Of a stretch of DNA of 64,000 bases, positions 47,634-57,038 are shown one piece after another (positions within the stretch are counted from its first letter, which is position 1; every line of letters starts with the position of its first letter). Source of the DNA: Singulisphaera acidiphila DSM 18658 (GTDB taxonomy: Bacteria; Planctomycetota; Planctomycetia; Isosphaerales; Isosphaeraceae). A model generated the notes under the pieces. The model saw nothing but the letters and a program-made list of their open reading frames with translations, did not search any database and had not been told where the DNA came from. The position numbers and the translations under genes are program-made. The stretch is taken from positions 9,558,744 through 9,622,743 of the forward strand of contig NC_019892.1 of assembly GCF_000242455.2 (NCBI RefSeq), read 5' to 3'.

Positions 47634-48311
47634 AGCCTAGCCTCTGAAGAGGCATGAAGAATCAGCCCCCTTCGGGAATACCAAGACGTCCTGCCTGCTG
47701 AGGACGGTAGGGAACCGGCAGCCCTGGCCCTGAAGCCTCACCAGTGCGGAAAGACCTCACCACAAGCCCGATTGCCCCTCGTGATGGGCTCACGCATGTG
47801 TGACCTGCGAACAAGCTCCCGCTTCCCATCCTCTCATACTACTCCGTCTCGCGCCGCAATGGTGAAGAGCCATAAAACATTTACGATTCTCGAGCACGCA
47901 GGTTCGCTTGGCGGTAAAATCTTCGGAGCGATCGGCAAAAGAACGGCTCAAGGAACCCGCCTGGCTTGACACTTCGTCACGGGACCCACCCCACCAAATC
48001 CTTGAGTGCAGGTGGGGGCTGGAAAAGATCCAAGAAAAGAGGTAAGAGGGATAGAGACTGCGGCACGCGCCTCCTCCCAAACTCAGGGAAATCCTGATTC
48101 CATTTCTAGGAGACTCCCGAGCGACAGCGAAACGAGTCAGCCATAGAATCATTCTAGGGATGAGGTTGCCCGATCAGCCTCAATTTCGGCGATCACTTCA
48201 GCCACAGCCCTCTCAGCAAGAGAACGCTTTCGACAAGGCTCTCCATCCGGCCCAGCACGATCTTCCATTTGCTCTGCTGGACCGACACCTCATCAATCAG
48301 ACGCGGCACCG
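47634..48311. other. Intergenic region between the giant kinase and the sigma factor
   Basis: About 680 bases between divergent genes. No RNA family or gene was recognised. A TTGACA lies at 47967-47972 without a convincing -10. Near 48180-48300 a minus-strand open stretch reads plausibly for about 35 codons, but without start or domain. Confidence 0.45.
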
Positions 48312-49139
48312 ATGAGAACGAACACGCAAGCGAACAGCCGGAACGCCTCGGATCTTCAGGTCTATTTCAAAGAGATCAACGAGACGCCACTGCTTTCCGC
48401 CGACGAGGAACGCGAACTGGCCGAGCGCATTGAGACAGGAGATCTCCTCGCACGCGACCACCTGATTCGGGCCAATCTCCGATTGGTCGTCAACCTGGCT
48501 CGAGGATACCTTGGGAAAGGCCTCGCGATTGAGGACCTGATCGCGGAGGGAAATCTCGGCCTGATGCGCGCGGTCGAAGGGTTCAACAAGGACATGAAGG
48601 TTCGCGTCAGTACCTACGCAAGCTACTGGATCAAGCAGTCAATGCAACGCGCCGTCATCAATCAGGGCAAGCCGGTCCGATTGCCCGCGTATCTGGTCAA
48701 ACAGTTGAGCAAGTGGCGGCGGGCGTTCGTCCAATTGAGCGAAGTGCTGGGGCGCGATCCCACGCCCGAAGAGGTCGGCAAGGCGCTTCGGCTTTCACGG
48801 AAAAAGGTGGAAATCGTCAACCAGGCGATCCGGGTCAACATGCTGATGCGTTATGCGGAAAGTTCGGACGGGGACGAAAATCTCTCGTGCGCTCACCTGG
48901 TCGACAACCGGACCCAGAACATCGTCGACCAGCTCCAGGAGAACGATGAGTACACCCGGCTTTTCGAACGGCTCGAGCAGCTCGAGGAGCGCAAAGCCAC
49001 GGTGATCCGCATGCGCTATGGGCTCGATTCCCACCCGCCGATGACGCTCCGCGAGATCGGCGACACCCTCGGTTTGACCCGCGAGCGGATCCGGCAGCTG
49101 GAAAAGCAGGCCATGCAGCAGTTGATCGAATCTCCCTGA
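48312..49139 (+). CDS. RNA polymerase sigma-70 family factor (RpoD/RpoS-like, no region 1.1)
   Basis: 275 aa. It opens with region 1.2 (DLQVYFKEINETPLLSADEE), followed by region 2 (NLRLVVNLARGYLGKGLAIEDLIAEGNLGLMRAVEGF and YASYWIKQSMQRAV), region 3, and region 4 with the helix-turn-helix MTLREIGDTLGLTRERIRQLE. The absence of region 1.1 and the short length suit a group 2 alternative sigma factor rather than the housekeeping one. No anti-sigma gene is adjacent. The receiver/ATPase at 2.2 kb is too far to link. Confidence 0.93.
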   Translation: MRTNTQANSRNASDLQVYFKEINETPLLSADEERELAERIETGDLLARDHLIRANLRLVVNLARGYLGKGLAIEDLIAEGNLGLMRAVEGFNKDMKVRVSTYASYWIKQSMQRAVINQGKPVRLPAYLVKQLSKWRRAFVQLSEVLGRDPTPEEVGKALRLSRKKVEIVNQAIRVNMLMRYAESSDGDENLSCAHLVDNRTQNIVDQLQENDEYTRLFERLEQLEERKATVIRMRYGLDSHPPMTLREIGDTLGLTRERIRQLEKQAMQQLIESP

Positions 49140-49172
49140 TCTCCGGAACGCCTCGGCGACTCTCGAGTACGA

Positions 49173-50276
49173 TTACGAGACCGTTGTTGTGCCGCTCAGG
49201 CGTCGCTTCCAGACCTCCATCAGCGCCGAGGTGACAGCAAAGGCGGCCGGGCCGAGGACCACCCCTGACACCCCAAACACCGCCAGGCCGCCCAGAAAGG
49301 CGATCAGGGCCGGCACTTCGTGCATCCGCATCCGCCCCCCGGCCAGCCGCGCGTACAGGAGGTTGTCGATGGCGATCGAGGTGAACAGACCCCATCCGAC
49401 CAGAGCGGCAAACCCGACCCAATGACCCGACAGGGCCAGGTACACCGCGGCAGGGACCCAGACCAGGCCTGACCCCACCACCGGCAGCAGGCTCAGGACG
49501 AACACGACCACCGCCCAAAGAAACGGGGCAGGGAGCCCGACCATCCAGAACGCCAATCCGAAACCAGCCGTATCGATAAGGCTGGTCAGCACCGTGGCGT
49601 AGAGGTTTGCGTGGACCGAGTCGGCCGCACGTTTCAAGAGGAAGTTACTCTCCTCCTCCGATAACGGCAGCATGCCGCGCAGGCCGCTCAGAAATTCCGC
49701 GCGGTCGTGGAACAGGTGGTAGAGGATGAACACCGCAACCAGGAACTGGAGGGCCGCCGACGCCGACCCTTGCACGAAGTCAGAGGCCCCCTGGGTGGAC
49801 GACCGGATGATCTGGCTGACCTCCTTCTCGGCGTCGATGCCCGCCCGGTCGAACCACTTCACCACCGCTTTCCCGCCAGGGATCGAGGCCGCCTTCGCCC
49901 GGATCTGGGCCGCCGCCTCATCCCCGCGAACCCGTTGAGCCGCCGAGGTGGCTTCGCGGGCGAGGTGGTAGGTCACGAACAGCCCCGGCCCCAGAAGCAA
50001 GACCACCACCACCGCCGCGCTCAGAGCCGCCGCAAGCCCCGGCCGGGCGACATGGCGGCGAATCCGGCGATGCATCGGCCAGGCGAGGATCGCCAGGGCC
50101 ACCCCCCAGGTGATCGCGGGCAAGAGCGGGACGGAGAGCCAGACGCACAAGGCGAACAAGCCGGCGGTCCAGGCGACAAGGGCAAGCAGCCTGATGACCT
50201 CGGCGGTCTTGGTCGACCCGAGCGGGGAAGGGCTGGCCTCGAGATCATCGGGGAATTCACTCGCGTCTTCACTCAT
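49173..50276 (-). CDS. AI-2E family (YdiK/PerM-like) transporter
   Basis: About 367 aa from ATG 50276, which has GAGGA upstream; an ATG at 50345 is less supported. It has about eight membrane helices, with a soluble segment at about 120-180 and the late block LPVVGSGLVWVPAAVYLAL, AIDNLLYARL and LGGLAVFGVSGVVLGP characteristic of the family. Family members export diverse small molecules, and the AI-2 link is not general. It converges with the sigma-factor gene (34-base gap). Confidence 0.92.
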   Translation of the reverse strand: MSEDASEFPDDLEASPSPLGSTKTAEVIRLLALVAWTAGLFALCVWLSVPLLPAITWGVALAILAWPMHRRIRRHVARPGLAAALSAAVVVVLLLGPGLFVTYHLAREATSAAQRVRGDEAAAQIRAKAASIPGGKAVVKWFDRAGIDAEKEVSQIIRSSTQGASDFVQGSASAALQFLVAVFILYHLFHDRAEFLSGLRGMLPLSEEESNFLLKRAADSVHANLYATVLTSLIDTAGFGLAFWMVGLPAPFLWAVVVFVLSLLPVVGSGLVWVPAAVYLALSGHWVGFAALVGWGLFTSIAIDNLLYARLAGGRMRMHEVPALIAFLGGLAVFGVSGVVLGPAAFAVTSALMEVWKRRLSGTTTVS

Positions 50277-50575
50277 CACATCGTCCTCGAGTCCGGTGAG
50301 GGGGATGCCGCCTGAGGCAATTGCAGGACGACCGTTGGGAATCACGCGTCACGACTTGACCGGCAACAGCATCGGCGTGAGCAGACCCTGCTTCCCCCTC
50401 CCGCACATTTCGCGCCGGGACATCGTCGTATAGGGTGGGAGTGCCTCTCCTCTGTTCTTCCTTCAAGCAAGTCTGACCTCGCCCAAAAATTCGTCTCCAG
50501 CATATGCCCAAAGCAAGGACACGCAGGTCGACCGATTCCACGTCTTCCCCCCTGCCCTACGAAGAAATACACTGA

Positions 50576-51283
50576 GTGGGAGGAAAGACAGTCACAGACT
50601 CGGCGGGAACACCGCCTGAAATCTCGGGAGAGGCATCGTTCGTGACAGAGCGTGACGACCAGGCGGCTCCCCGGTTCAGAATCGACGAGTTCGCCGTGAG
50701 TCCCGAGGAGGCACCGACGCACTCAGGACGTCGGTTCGTGATCGTGGCGGTCCTGATCCTGATCGTCTTGTGGGGGACCCTCCAGGTTGTCTTCCGCGTT
50801 TGGCGGGCCGGCTATCGCGATCGCGCTGCGTTTGGCGCAACTCAGGTCGCTCCCGCGATTGATCCCCTGGCCAAAGTCGTCCCCCCCGGGGTCGAGCCCC
50901 AGGCCTGGCGCGAGGTCGTGGACGAAACCCATGAGGCCCTCGTCACGCTGACCGCCGCCAACCTCCTCGACCTGCCGCAAATGAAGGAGCTTCGCGATAC
51001 CATCGGCGCACGAGTCGCTCGCGCCCACGCTCGCCCCGAAACGGCCCGTGATGAGCTCGCCGGCCTCTGGAACGACCTCGCGAATCAGGCCGGACCGATC
51101 CTTGATGCCCGACACCCCCGCCCCAAGCTCCTCCCGCCTCGCCCTGCCGCCGCCCCCCGTCGCCGCCAGCCACGCGAATCCACGGGCCAAGTTTTTCCCC
51201 CAAAACGAGACGCCCCCTGCGACAGCAGGTGCTATGCGTGCTCTTGTTTTCAACACAAAATCAGTTTCAAATATTCAATTTAA
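50576..51283 (+). CDS. Single-pass membrane protein of unknown function
   Basis: 235 aa from GTG 50576. One membrane helix, FVIVAVLILIVLWGTLQVVF (about 54-73), follows a cytoplasmic, acidic N-terminus. The outer part is helical (WREVVDETHEALVTLTAANL) and then basic and Pro-rich. The last 25 residues contain CDSRCYACSCF and look out of character. They lie where the transposase relic begins, so the original 3' end may have been replaced. No known domain. Confidence 0.6.
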   Translation: MGGKTVTDSAGTPPEISGEASFVTERDDQAAPRFRIDEFAVSPEEAPTHSGRRFVIVAVLILIVLWGTLQVVFRVWRAGYRDRAAFGATQVAPAIDPLAKVVPPGVEPQAWREVVDETHEALVTLTAANLLDLPQMKELRDTIGARVARAHARPETARDELAGLWNDLANQAGPILDARHPRPKLLPPRPAAAPRRRQPRESTGQVFPPKRDAPCDSRCYACSCFQHKISFKYSI

Positions 51284-51621
51284 TCACAGACAGGGCATCC
51301 CAGGAGGAGGGACAAAAGAGAGGAGGTTTTGGAGAGGGGTTGTGCTTCGAGATCCTGGCCTTGTCGAGAAGGACCCGGGCTTAAGCCCTCGCGTTTCCAC
51401 TCGGCGATCTGCTCGCGGAGCCGTTGATTCTCCTCACGAAGTTCGACGATGCCCTCGGTCGCGGAGTCCCCGGCGAGTCGTTGCTCGACCTTGCGGGCAT
51501 GTTCATAGACCGTTTCGCGGCTGCACCCGGCCTGTTCGGCTTGGTGAGCGACGGCCCCGTGCTGGCCGGAAAAGACGGCCGCGGCGTTGAGGATCCAAAC
51601 GCGAGGCGATCAGTTGAACAT
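51280..51621 (-). pseudogene. Transposase relic, N-terminal helix-turn-helix fragment
   Basis: Read on the minus strand from ATG 51621, codon 4 is TGA (51610-51612), and the frame then stays open for about 109 codons to TAA at 51280. The translated core (AVFSGQHGAVAHQAEQAGCS, RETVYEHARKVEQRL) looks like the N-terminal HTH of a DDE-type transposase, followed by a coiled coil LREENQRLREQIAEWKRE. No DDE catalytic domain follows. The nonsense codon and missing C-terminus mark it as dead. The exact family needs a search. Confidence 0.65.
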
Positions 51622-51750
51622 GGAAGGTCCTTCCGTGATGGTGACAACCTTGGTCGGATGCCATCAAACCGCGGCGGGACCTCCCAATTCATTCAATCCA
51701 TCAACTCGCTCACGCTCCATTTCTGGCGGAATGCGACAATCCCGAAATCC

Positions 51751-52620
51751 TCAATCCTGAAAGATCCGCAAGGCATGGTTGGCGCTCTGGTTGTACCAGG
51801 AATTCTCCCGGAACGGACGGAGGTGGACGCCACAAGGGATGAGCTGGCCCTTGGAATCGCGGACATCCTCACCGTGGCTGTCAAGCACCAGCGGCACACC
51901 GTCCGGCGAGCGGCCGATCGGACCGACCCAGATGACGACGTGGCTGATCCTGCCGCTCCGGTTCCGGATAAAAACCAGGTCGCCGGTGCGAAGCGTCCTG
52001 ATCCGTTCCTCGTACGACGACGGCAATTCGACGGCACGGAGCCGGGTCGCCCGCTCCTCTCCAGGGCCCTTGGCGGCTCGCTCCTCGGCCTGGCGGTCCA
52101 CGTCGGTGTTCAACCGCAGCCCGAACCCGAGGTTGTAGACGAAACCGGTCAGGTTACTGCAATCGACCCCTTTGCCGTTACTCCCGGCGCAGGTCGATTT
52201 CCAAGGCCAGTGCGACGGCGGGTTCCAGTCGGGAATGTGATGGTGCTGGTAACTGTAGCCATGAAAGCGCATGGCCACGGCAATGACTCGCTCGCGCTTC
52301 CGCTCAACCGACCAATGGTCCAGACCGGCCACTCCAGGGTATTGGCGAGCGGGAGGGCCCCAGGCACGCCAGCGTTCGAGCGTTCGCGGCGAATACCATT
52401 GATGGAACGGGACCTCGGCTTCAACGCGGTGATCGCCCCGTTCCGTCCGCTCCAAATCGCCAATCAGCTCGACCAGCGGCACTGAAAACTCAACGCGGTA
52501 GGGAGAGCGGTAGATCCGCTCCGGGGCCTCTGCAACAACCGACTGCCCCATGCCAACCTGCGGAAGGGCAAGCCAAAAGCACGCGCAGATCGACGTCGCG
52601 AAAAGGGTTCTTCGAGACAT
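51751..52620 (-). CDS. Secreted NlpC/P60-like cysteine peptidase
   Basis: About 289 aa from ATG 52620; the open frame extends upstream to 52725 but only this start gives a signal peptide (LFATSICACFWLALPQVGMG). Candidate catalytic residues are Cys154 in GVDCSNLTGFVYN, His227 in RISHVVIWVG and His249 in VLDSHGED. LRTGDLVFI before the His is typical of NlpC/P60 papain-like hydrolases that cut peptides in the cell wall. It is monocistronic and faces away from the next gene. Confidence 0.85.
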   Translation of the reverse strand: MSRRTLFATSICACFWLALPQVGMGQSVVAEAPERIYRSPYRVEFSVPLVELIGDLERTERGDHRVEAEVPFHQWYSPRTLERWRAWGPPARQYPGVAGLDHWSVERKRERVIAVAMRFHGYSYQHHHIPDWNPPSHWPWKSTCAGSNGKGVDCSNLTGFVYNLGFGLRLNTDVDRQAEERAAKGPGEERATRLRAVELPSSYEERIRTLRTGDLVFIRNRSGRISHVVIWVGPIGRSPDGVPLVLDSHGEDVRDSKGQLIPCGVHLRPFRENSWYNQSANHALRIFQD

Positions 52621-52926
52621 GTTCCCACTCTCCACCTTCCGAACTTCCGCGCCCAGTGCGCCCGCTCCATCGCGGCAATCTCGAAAGCTTAGCTCACCGC
52701 ATCCCCAGCAGCGCGGCAAAACCATTCTTGGCCTCTACAGAAACGAGATTGCTTCCCGTTCGCAACCGGAATCGACAGTCACTCGCTTGACTCGGCCGCG
52801 CCGCGGGGGGGAAGACAAGGAGGCGCGACGTTGGGGCCGATCTGATATAACCCCAGTCGGCTCCGCACAGGCTGGCGGAACCAAGGACTCGAGCGGCCGC
52901 ACAGACATAAAGAGGAAGGCAAACGG
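52621..52926. other. Intergenic region between NlpC/P60-like and unknown genes
   Basis: Divergent genes on both sides, so both promoters should be here. No gene or repeat was seen. Confidence 0.4.
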
Positions 52927-53421
52927 ATGGACTACCCCCCGGAAATTGAGCGGATGCACCAGGCCGTCGCCCAATTGCCAGGCGTTCACAGTGTCTGTAG
53001 CGGCATCGACGATCTCCAAGGGGTCACGGGCGACGACCTCCGGACACCGGAGCGGGCGCATCTCCCCCACGGGGCTCTCCGGCGCACCAACGGAGGCTTG
53101 GCAAACGAGGCGCTCATCCAGTTCGAGTTCCAACTCGAGCCTTCCGTGGCCGCGTGGCGGTCGCTCGAGTTCATCGCCTGGTTCGTCCGAGACCGAGCCC
53201 GAGGGGGAGAATCCCTTCAACTCCGTCCGTTCGCGCTCCCCCCCGAACACGGCGAACGAGCCCAACTCGGCGAAACGCTCCGGTGGCACATCGACCTGTT
53301 CTGCCCCAACGCCGGAGACGACCTCGCGCCCCAATTGGCCAAGGTCGCCGACCTCGCGAAAGGGTTGGAACTCGCGATCCGCCTCTATGGCTCCCGGCTC
53401 GACAACGGCAAGCCCGAATAA
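52927..53421 (+). CDS. Small protein of unknown function
   Basis: 164 aa, with GAGGAAGG upstream of the ATG. The sequence is a soluble alpha/beta mix: MDYPPEIERMHQAVAQLPGV, a beta segment LANEALIQFEFQLEPSVAAW, HIDLFCPNAGDD and a final helix AKGLELAIRLYG. GC at third codon positions is high, supporting coding. No signal peptide, membrane helix or recognised motif. No operon partner; it converges on a DUF1559 gene. Confidence 0.62.
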   Translation: MDYPPEIERMHQAVAQLPGVHSVCSGIDDLQGVTGDDLRTPERAHLPHGALRRTNGGLANEALIQFEFQLEPSVAAWRSLEFIAWFVRDRARGGESLQLRPFALPPEHGERAQLGETLRWHIDLFCPNAGDDLAPQLAKVADLAKGLELAIRLYGSRLDNGKPE

Positions 53422-53506
53422 CGAGAAAACACGCTTCAGAGCCGAGTGGGAATCACCCAATCCGCGTCAAAACGGCTCTTTCGTATTTTTTGCTTTCTCG
53501 ATCAAT

Positions 53507-54535
53507 TCAATAAGCATCAGCACTGATTACTTCGCCGCCGGCGACCGACCCGAGGGCTCGCCAGGTGGTGCCGTTGATCGTGCTCTTCACGAAGCGGACG
53601 CTTCCGTCGCCAAGCAGGGTGTTGACACCGCCGGAGTGGTAGCTCCGCGCTGTGGCCGCCGCGAACGTCGGCCGGCCGAGCTTCTCGCGGTTGCCGTTCA
53701 GGTCGACATCGGGATAGATCTTTCCCGGACCGCCCGGAATCACCTTGTTCGGAGGCCACGCGGTGGTGATCCCGTTGTGATGCACGCCCGACTCAAACCA
53801 TTGAGTCCGCCCCTCCTGGGGACGAAACGAACACCCACCGAGATACTCGGGCGCGACCGTGTAGGGATCGGCATCGGGCGGCGGGATCACGTCAGGGTTG
53901 TTGATGTTGGCAAGCGACGGGCAGTCCCGTGCGTAGTCGAGATAGGCCTTGCCTTCACTCATCAACAAGGTATTGCTTGTGCCATCGATGAATTCCGCCC
54001 AACGGCGAGACTGATTGGGTCCGAAGGCGCCTCGGTTCGATCGCTTGTTGTCCAGGCCGCCCCAGACGAACCAGTCGCCCGAGACGTAGCCGTAGTTGGC
54101 AATGCCATACTGACCGCCGCCGGTGAGGCTGCGAGCGATCGGCTTCGTCTCGCTGGGGCAGATCAGTACGCTGATGACCTGGGCCAGCGCCGTGTTGTTG
54201 GGAGGCGTCTGCATGTCGACGGAATAATTCGAGGCATTCACCAATGCGCTTTGCTCGATATAGGGAAGTATCCGGGAATGAGCCCCAAAGCTATTGGTCC
54301 AGGTGACGGTCGTACCGGTGTCGGCGATGCTCAAGGTCAGCGGAAGGCTGCCGACCCCCTGCTCATAGTTGTGGAGGGCGAGGCCGAGTTGCTTCAGGTT
54401 GTTCACACACTGAGCCCGGCGTGCCGCCTCGCGCGCAGCCTGGACCGCGGGAAGCAGCAAGGCGATCAGAACCGCGATGATGGCGATCACCACAAGGAGC
54501 TCAATCAACGTGAATCCGCGACGAAGGGGGGGCAT
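53507..54535 (-). CDS. DUF1559 domain protein with prepilin-type N-terminus (copy 4)
   Basis: 342 aa from ATG 54535; longer readings to 54628 lack a leader pattern. Prepilin motif G-FTLIELLVV, then AVQAAREAARRAQCVNN. DGTSNTLLMSEG, HSGGVNTLLGDGS and the end GGEVISADAY complete the signature. An A/C-rich stretch upstream (T/G-rich on its own strand) may be its untranslated leader. Confidence 0.93.
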   Translation of the reverse strand: MPPLRRGFTLIELLVVIAIIAVLIALLLPAVQAAREAARRAQCVNNLKQLGLALHNYEQGVGSLPLTLSIADTGTTVTWTNSFGAHSRILPYIEQSALVNASNYSVDMQTPPNNTALAQVISVLICPSETKPIARSLTGGGQYGIANYGYVSGDWFVWGGLDNKRSNRGAFGPNQSRRWAEFIDGTSNTLLMSEGKAYLDYARDCPSLANINNPDVIPPPDADPYTVAPEYLGGCSFRPQEGRTQWFESGVHHNGITTAWPPNKVIPGGPGKIYPDVDLNGNREKLGRPTFAAATARSYHSGGVNTLLGDGSVRFVKSTINGTTWRALGSVAGGEVISADAY

Positions 54536-54972
54536 CAGGATCCAACTCCGGGAGGCGTGGGGGGGAGACGACGACGTCTGGGATCGTTCCGATCGACGGA
54601 AGACATTCCGGCACGATCCAGCTCTCACGAATCGGCCGATCCGAATTCAAAGTCCCACCACCCCAAGCAAACGGTAAGCCACAGCACCAAAACAACAAAA
54701 ACCATTGCCAACCAACAGGTTACGCAACAACCCCACAGCACGCGAGGCCAACTCCGGCGAATAAATCACCAGCGACGGCGATTATTTGTCCACACATCCC
54801 CCCCTCCGAGCCCACAAACAAACGAGGGCCAACCGCCAGCAAATCCGGCGTTATCAACAGAAATACCAAGGCCCTCGAGAGGGAGGACGCCCGGATCGGT
54901 TCTCGATAAAATGGCGGGGAGGGCAGAGACCTCGAATCCAACTTCGATCGCCCAGAGCGCGGGGGAAAAAAC
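54536..54972. other. Strand-asymmetric intergenic region
   Basis: The divergent promoters of DUF1559 copy 4 and the MBL gene must lie here. From about 54655 to 54760 the plus strand is dominated by A and C with few G or T. No gene was recognised. Near-matches to a DnaA box (54787, 54852) are probably chance. Confidence 0.5.
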
Positions 54973-55710
54973 ATGGCCGCAACGGCAATTGTTCCGGGGC
55001 TTTGGGAAGTGTCGCTTGGCTTCGTGAACGCGTTCGTGCTCGAGTCGCCCGACAGCTTGGCGGTGATCGACACGGGGATTGCGGGAAGTGCAGGGAAGCT
55101 TCTTGAGGCGATCAAGGAGATGGGTCGGGAGCCGGCCGACGTACGCCATCTGCTGGTGACGCATTGCCACAGTGACCATGCCGGCAGTGTGGCCGAGTTG
55201 AAGCGGCTGACGGGCGCGACGGTCACGATGCACCCGTTGGATGCCGAGATGGTTCGAGCCGGCAAGGCCCTGCGCCCGCTCAAGCCGGCCCCAGGGCTAT
55301 TCAACGCGTTCGTCTGCCGGTTTTTGCTCCCCTCAGCGCCGACGGAAGTCGAGGCGGCGGAGGTCGAGCACGAGGTGGGCGACGGGGAAAGGCTTCCGAT
55401 TGCCGGCGGCCTGCAAGCAATCCACGTCCCTGGCCACTGTGCGGGGCAACTGGCCTTCCTCTGGCCCGAGCATGGTGGAGTCCTCATCGCAGCCGATGCC
55501 GCCGCGAACGTTTTCGGCCTGGCGCTGAGCCCCTTGTATGAAGACCTGGCCGAGGGACAACGGAGCCTGGCGAAGCTTGCGGCTCTCGAATTCGAGACCG
55601 CCTGCTTCGGTCACGGAAAACCGATCAAGAGTGGAGCCGCGGCTCTCTTCCGCAAAAAATGGTATCCAGCCCCTACCCCAGGTCGGAAATCAACCACCAA
55701 CGCCGCCTGA
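54973..55710 (+). CDS. MBL-fold metallo-hydrolase
   Basis: 245 aa. Metallo-beta-lactamase-fold motifs: VIDTGIAGSA, THCHSDHAG (His64, His66, Asp68, His69), IHVPGHCAGQLAFL with a metal His, IAADAAAN with the bridging Asp, and FGHGKPI with the last His. This is a generic glyoxalase II-like hydrolase; the substrate cannot be deduced. No signal peptide, so cytoplasmic. The last 15 residues (PTPGRKSTTNAA) look disordered. Confidence 0.93.
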   Translation: MAATAIVPGLWEVSLGFVNAFVLESPDSLAVIDTGIAGSAGKLLEAIKEMGREPADVRHLLVTHCHSDHAGSVAELKRLTGATVTMHPLDAEMVRAGKALRPLKPAPGLFNAFVCRFLLPSAPTEVEAAEVEHEVGDGERLPIAGGLQAIHVPGHCAGQLAFLWPEHGGVLIAADAAANVFGLALSPLYEDLAEGQRSLAKLAALEFETACFGHGKPIKSGAAALFRKKWYPAPTPGRKSTTNAA

Positions 55711-55826
55711 GACCAGTCCATCGGACCGAGGCGGCCCGGTCTTCGCCCAGCATTATTCAAATCAAGCAAGGCCGGGCCCACTCCCCGGCCTCGCTTGCTC
55801 CTGCTTCCTTCGTTGCCAGGCTCTGC

Positions 55827-56816
55827 TCAGTAGGAATCGGCCGAGAGGACCTCGCCGCCCCGACTGGACGCCAGAGCCCACCAGGTCGGGGGGCTGACCG
55901 TATTCTTGATGAACTTGACGCTGCCGTCGGCGAACAGCGCGTTCACTCCACCGCTATGGAAGCTCCGGGGTGCGTTGTACGTCGGGGCGTTGCCATCACA
56001 CGGCGGATTGTTCTTGAACTGGACATTGTCGTAGAGGCAGGCCCCCTTGGCTTGGTCCGGTCGCGGGGAATTGGGTGGCGTGTAGCCGTTGAACATGGCG
56101 CCGTTCCAGTCGTCGTTGAACACGGCCCCTCGACGATCTTGCTTGTTGTTCGTGTAGTCGGGCACGCCGACCCTCACCTCACTCATCAGCAAGGTGTTGC
56201 TTGAGCCGTCGGTGATGTCGCGGACCCCGAAGGAGCGATCGATCGAAAACGGAGCGCCTCCGAAAGCGACTGCGAGCGGGGACGCCGGCCCCACATACGG
56301 GTTGGTCGAGGAAACCCGATCCTGATCGTAGTGTGTGCTCCCCCAGTTCACGACATAATTGACCTTCTTGACGGGGTAGCTGCCCACGTCAAAAATTCCC
56401 CCGTTGGGATCGGAGGGGCAGACGTACATGGCCGGCAACATCCGAAGCACGGTGTCCTGGCAATGGTTGGGGGCATTGAAACCGAGGTTGAAATTGATCG
56501 CCCCGTAGGCGGTGCCCTGCTCGAGGTAGGGCAAGATGAGCCACGCCCAGGTCCGTCGATTATTCGCCGTGGTACCCAGGTTGCCGTACCCGGTCGGGCT
56601 CCGGAAGCCCGTCACGCCGATCGGGAACGACCCGAGCGAGTCGTGATAGTTGTGCATGGCAATCCCGAACTGCTTCAGGTTGTTCACGCACTGGGTCCGT
56701 CGCGCAGCCTCGCGAGCCGCCTGCACCGCCGGCAGCAAAAGGGCAATGAGGACCGCGATAATGGCGATGACAACGAGCAATTCGATAAGCGTGAAGCCGC
56801 GATGACGCATTTTCAT
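55827..56816 (-). CDS. DUF1559 domain protein with prepilin-type N-terminus (copy 5)
   Basis: 329 aa. It starts MKMRHRG-FTLIELLVV, a very short leader with Gly at -1, then AVQAAREAARRTQCVNN. DGSSNTLLMSEV, HSGGVNALFADGS (Ala-Asp where others have Gly-Asp) and the end GGEVLSADSY. It is about 220 bases downstream of the FecR gene on the same strand, and could be its target or share its transcript. Confidence 0.93.
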   Translation of the reverse strand: MKMRHRGFTLIELLVVIAIIAVLIALLLPAVQAAREAARRTQCVNNLKQFGIAMHNYHDSLGSFPIGVTGFRSPTGYGNLGTTANNRRTWAWLILPYLEQGTAYGAINFNLGFNAPNHCQDTVLRMLPAMYVCPSDPNGGIFDVGSYPVKKVNYVVNWGSTHYDQDRVSSTNPYVGPASPLAVAFGGAPFSIDRSFGVRDITDGSSNTLLMSEVRVGVPDYTNNKQDRRGAVFNDDWNGAMFNGYTPPNSPRPDQAKGACLYDNVQFKNNPPCDGNAPTYNAPRSFHSGGVNALFADGSVKFIKNTVSPPTWWALASSRGGEVLSADSY

Positions 56817-57038
56817 GGTCGAGACACCTTCCCTGTCAAGAAAGGAAACGATATCAACCTACGTACGGCACGACGAGGCTCACCAGCCAAGGCGACGCGA
56901 CAAGGTAGGTCGCAGAGCGCCTGGACCAGGTCAATACGATCACTCACAAGAAGAGACGGAAGAGGACTGGCACGAACGAAACGAGCACGACACTCAAAAA
57001 CATGTAACCTGACTGACAGCTCGACTCATCGAACCGAA

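Noticed and set aside
48180..48310. Small minus-strand reading frame before the sigma gene
   Set aside because: About 35 plausible codons with no start or known motif; likely chance.
54787..54860. Two near-matches to a DnaA box
   Set aside because: Each has a mismatch, and no dnaA, dnaN or gidA gene is near, so an origin is not supported.
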